Origin: Carnobacterium_A sp049673005
GTDB lineage: Bacteria; Bacillota; Bacilli; Lactobacillales; Carnobacteriaceae
Assembly (NCBI RefSeq): GCF_049673005.1
Contig: NZ_JBATXB010000004.1
Span: forward strand, 18,087 to 82,086
Direction: 5' to 3'
Length of the DNA stretch: 64,000 nucleotides
Shown here: piece after piece, positions 62,998 to 64,000 of the stretch
How positions within the stretch are numbered: the first letter of the stretch is position 1
Layout: each line of letters opens with the position of its first letter
Notes under the pieces: model-generated
Told to the model about the DNA's origin: nothing
Seen by the model: only the letters and a program-made list of their open reading frames with translations
Databases searched by the model: none
Program-made: the position numbers and the translations under genes

Positions 62998-63015
62998 TGT
63001 ATTAAGTAAAACTAC

Positions 63016-63044
63016 TTTACACTCTTTTTAGAATATGGTAAACT
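63016..63044 (+). promoter_or_regulatory. rplS promoter
   Basis: TTTACA (63016-63021), a 17-bp spacer and TAAACT (63039-63044), extended by TGG. rplS can thus be transcribed apart from trmD. Confidence 0.65.
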
Positions 63045-63049
63045 AATTT

Positions 63050-63125
63050 AGTAGTGGGTAAAACCCGCTGAAATAACGATATTCCGCTGTGTCCAAATGG
63101 TGATATATGAATGTTTGTTGGAAGG
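63050..63125 (+). promoter_or_regulatory. Probable L19 leader (ribosomal protein autoregulatory RNA)
   Basis: Between the rplS promoter and ribosome site are a GTGGGTAAAACCCGC hairpin and a segment, ATATTCCGCTGTGTCC to TGAATGTTTG, that resembles the L19 leader RNA known upstream of rplS in Bacilli. The match is from memory of the pattern, not a covariance search. Confidence 0.5.
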
Positions 63126-63135
63126 AGAAAAAAAC

Positions 63136-63480
63136 ATGAATTTAATTGAATCAATCACAAATGAACAATTACGTGAAGATATCCCAGCTTTCCGTCCAGG
63201 AGATACTGTACGTGTTCACGCTAAAATTGTTGAGGGTACTAGAGAACGTATCCAATTATTTGAAGGCGTAGTAATTAAACGTCGTGGAGCTGGAGTTAGC
63301 GAAACATATACTGTTCGTAAAATCTCTAATGGTGTTGGTGTGGAACGTACATTCCCATTACACACTCCACGTGTTGCGTTAATCGAAGTTATCCGCTTCG
63401 GTAAAGTTCGTCGTGCTAAATTATACTACTTGCGTGCATTACATGGTAAAGCAGCTCGTATTAAAGAAGTTCGTCGTTAA
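63136..63480 (+). CDS. rplS: 50S ribosomal protein L19
   Basis: L19 lies at the 30S-50S interface. The 114-residue protein has the conserved FRPGDTVRVHAKIVEGTRERIQ..GVVIKRRG order and ends LRALHGKAARIKEVRR. The start is ATG 63136 behind GGAAGGAG; the upstream open codons belong to the leader. It is followed by a terminator. Confidence 0.96.
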   Translation: MNLIESITNEQLREDIPAFRPGDTVRVHAKIVEGTRERIQLFEGVVIKRRGAGVSETYTVRKISNGVGVERTFPLHTPRVALIEVIRFGKVRRAKLYYLRALHGKAARIKEVRR

Positions 63481-63483
63481 GAA

Positions 63484-63540
63484 AATAAAAAGAAGTGTGG
63501 GGGACTCATTGCGTATGAGGGCCTCGCACTTCTTTTTATT
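63484..63540 (+). terminator. rplS terminator
   Basis: The outer stem AATAAAAAGAAGTGTG pairs with CGCACTTCTTTTTATT, with an inner CTCAT/ATGAG hairpin. Confidence 0.85.
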
Positions 63541-63633
63541 AAATTATTAGGTAAGAATAATGAAGAAATTAAGATAGTGGATTCTTAAAGGAAAGGTTGT
63601 TTTTTTAAAATGTCCAAATCTGACGAAAAGTAA

Positions 63634-63662
63634 TTGACAAATATTCGTTTACCCTGTAAAGT
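63634..63662 (+). promoter_or_regulatory. rRNA operon promoter P1
   Basis: TTGACA (63634-63639), a 17-bp spacer and TAAAGT (63657-63662). Confidence 0.6.
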
Positions 63663-63724
63663 ACTATAAGTTGTTAGATAAGGAATTGAAGATATTTGAA
63701 GAGAATAATCACTAAATATTATTA

Positions 63725-63754
63725 TTGACTTATTTATAGATAACGTGATAAGAT
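63725..63754 (+). promoter_or_regulatory. rRNA operon promoter P2
   Basis: TTGACT (63725-63730), an 18-bp spacer and TAAGAT (63749-63754), extended by TGA. Confidence 0.55.
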
Positions 63755-63823
63755 ATATATGCATTAAAAATGCAAATTATTTAATTGGATGAATAAAAAT
63801 CCAAAATAAATTGCAAATTGTTG

Positions 63824-63852
63824 TTGACAAGTTAAATAACTTCTGGTAATAT
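63824..63852 (+). promoter_or_regulatory. rRNA operon promoter P3
   Basis: TTGACA (63824-63829), a 17-bp spacer and TAATAT (63847-63852), extended by TGG. This is the strongest of the three. A GTTGTC/GACAAC hairpin lies just after the expected transcription start. Confidence 0.75.
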
Positions 63853-63885
63853 TTAGAAGTTGTCAAAACGACAACGCAAACAAAT

Positions 63886-64000
63886 TAGACCTTTGAAAAC
63901 TGAACAAAGTAAAACAATAAACTGTGAACGGCGGTTCGGCCAAGGGTCGAACCAAAAGAAACAAAGTGAATAATTATTCGCTAGCAAGTCATTTTAATGA
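63886..64000 (+). other. rRNA operon leader running into the 16S rRNA gene
   Basis: TAGACCTTTGAAAACTGAAC (63886-63905) resembles the boxA antitermination site found in Bacilli rRNA leaders. The following sequence contains a GGTTCG..CGAACC hairpin. The last bases, ATTTTAATGA, look like the start of 16S rRNA, which normally continues GAGTTTGATCCTGG. The rRNA gene itself lies beyond the window. Confidence 0.7.

Noticed and set aside
1..64000. tRNA genes, insertion sequences, prophage or defence systems
   Set aside because: I looked for cloverleaf ends, transposase motifs, integrases, restriction or toxin-antitoxin patterns and CRISPR repeats and found none that I could support.

Overview
The window is an AT-rich, densely packed chromosomal segment of a low-GC Gram-positive bacterium. 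Ribosome binding sites are of the GGAGG type, sigma-A promoters are TTGACA/TATAAT-like and often carry an extended TGn -10, and TTG and GTG starts are frequent. Gene order follows the Firmicutes backbone (gmk-rpoZ-coaBC-priA-def-fmt-rsmB-prpC-prkC-rsgA-rpe-thiN, then fakA-recG-plsX-acpP-rnc-smc-ftsY-ylxM-ffh-rpsP-khpA-rimM-trmD-rplS). Together with an Enterococcus hirae-like V-type ATPase operon, this points to Lactobacillales, most likely Carnobacterium or a close relative (Carnobacteriaceae). That placement is inference, not a database result. Almost everything is core genome. I see no transposase gene, prophage, CRISPR array or tRNA.

Layout. 1-6.0 kb: end of holA, rpsT, SOS-controlled uvrB, rpsO, pnp. 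6.0-10.7 kb: a membrane-anchored alpha/beta hydrolase on the minus strand, then asd-dapA-rnjB (RNase J2). 10.9-22.5 kb is the most accessory-looking part. It holds an opuA-type betaine ABC transporter on the minus strand, an AT-rich gene-free stretch, a GNAT acetyltransferase, a repeat-containing surface protein, a TPP riboswitch with thiT, cardiolipin synthase, and an opuC-type osmoprotectant ABC transporter. 22.8-24.2 kb: a small YolD-like gene with two LexA boxes on the minus strand, and a DegV/FakB-like fatty-acid-binding protein. 24.2-33.1 kb: the nine-gene V-type ATPase operon ntpFIKECGABD. 33.3-51 kb: ydbC, then the gmk to thiN housekeeping run, rpmB on the minus strand, asp23-like, fakA and recG. 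51-63.5 kb: plsX, acpP, rnc, smc, a HAD phosphatase, the SRP genes, rpsP, khpA, rimM, trmD, rplS. 63.6-64 kb: three tandem promoters and the leader of an rRNA operon whose 16S gene begins at the right edge.

How the genes connect. Two compatible-solute importers of different families flank cardiolipin synthase, a grouping that fits osmotic or cold adaptation. The K subunit of the V-ATPase keeps all five sodium ligands known from E. hirae NtpK, so a sodium pump is predicted, again relevant to salt. ThiT imports thiamine, ThiN (21 kb or more away) converts it to TPP, and TPP is the ligand of the riboswitch upstream of thiT. FakA (47 kb) needs a DegV-family FakB partner, and one lies at 23.3 kb; their product acyl-phosphate connects to PlsX and AcpP. 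uvrB and the YolD-like gene share one SOS promoter design, with the LexA box filling the -35/-10 spacer.

I did not find a clearly new multi-gene system. The best leads are the orphan SOS-controlled YolD-like gene, the thiT leader in which one stem is both terminator and Shine-Dalgarno sequestrator, a possible minus-strand small RNA upstream of uvrB, the nested hairpin after ftsY, a 20-bp perfect inverted repeat between rnc and smc, and the surface protein with three helical repeats and no sorting signal.
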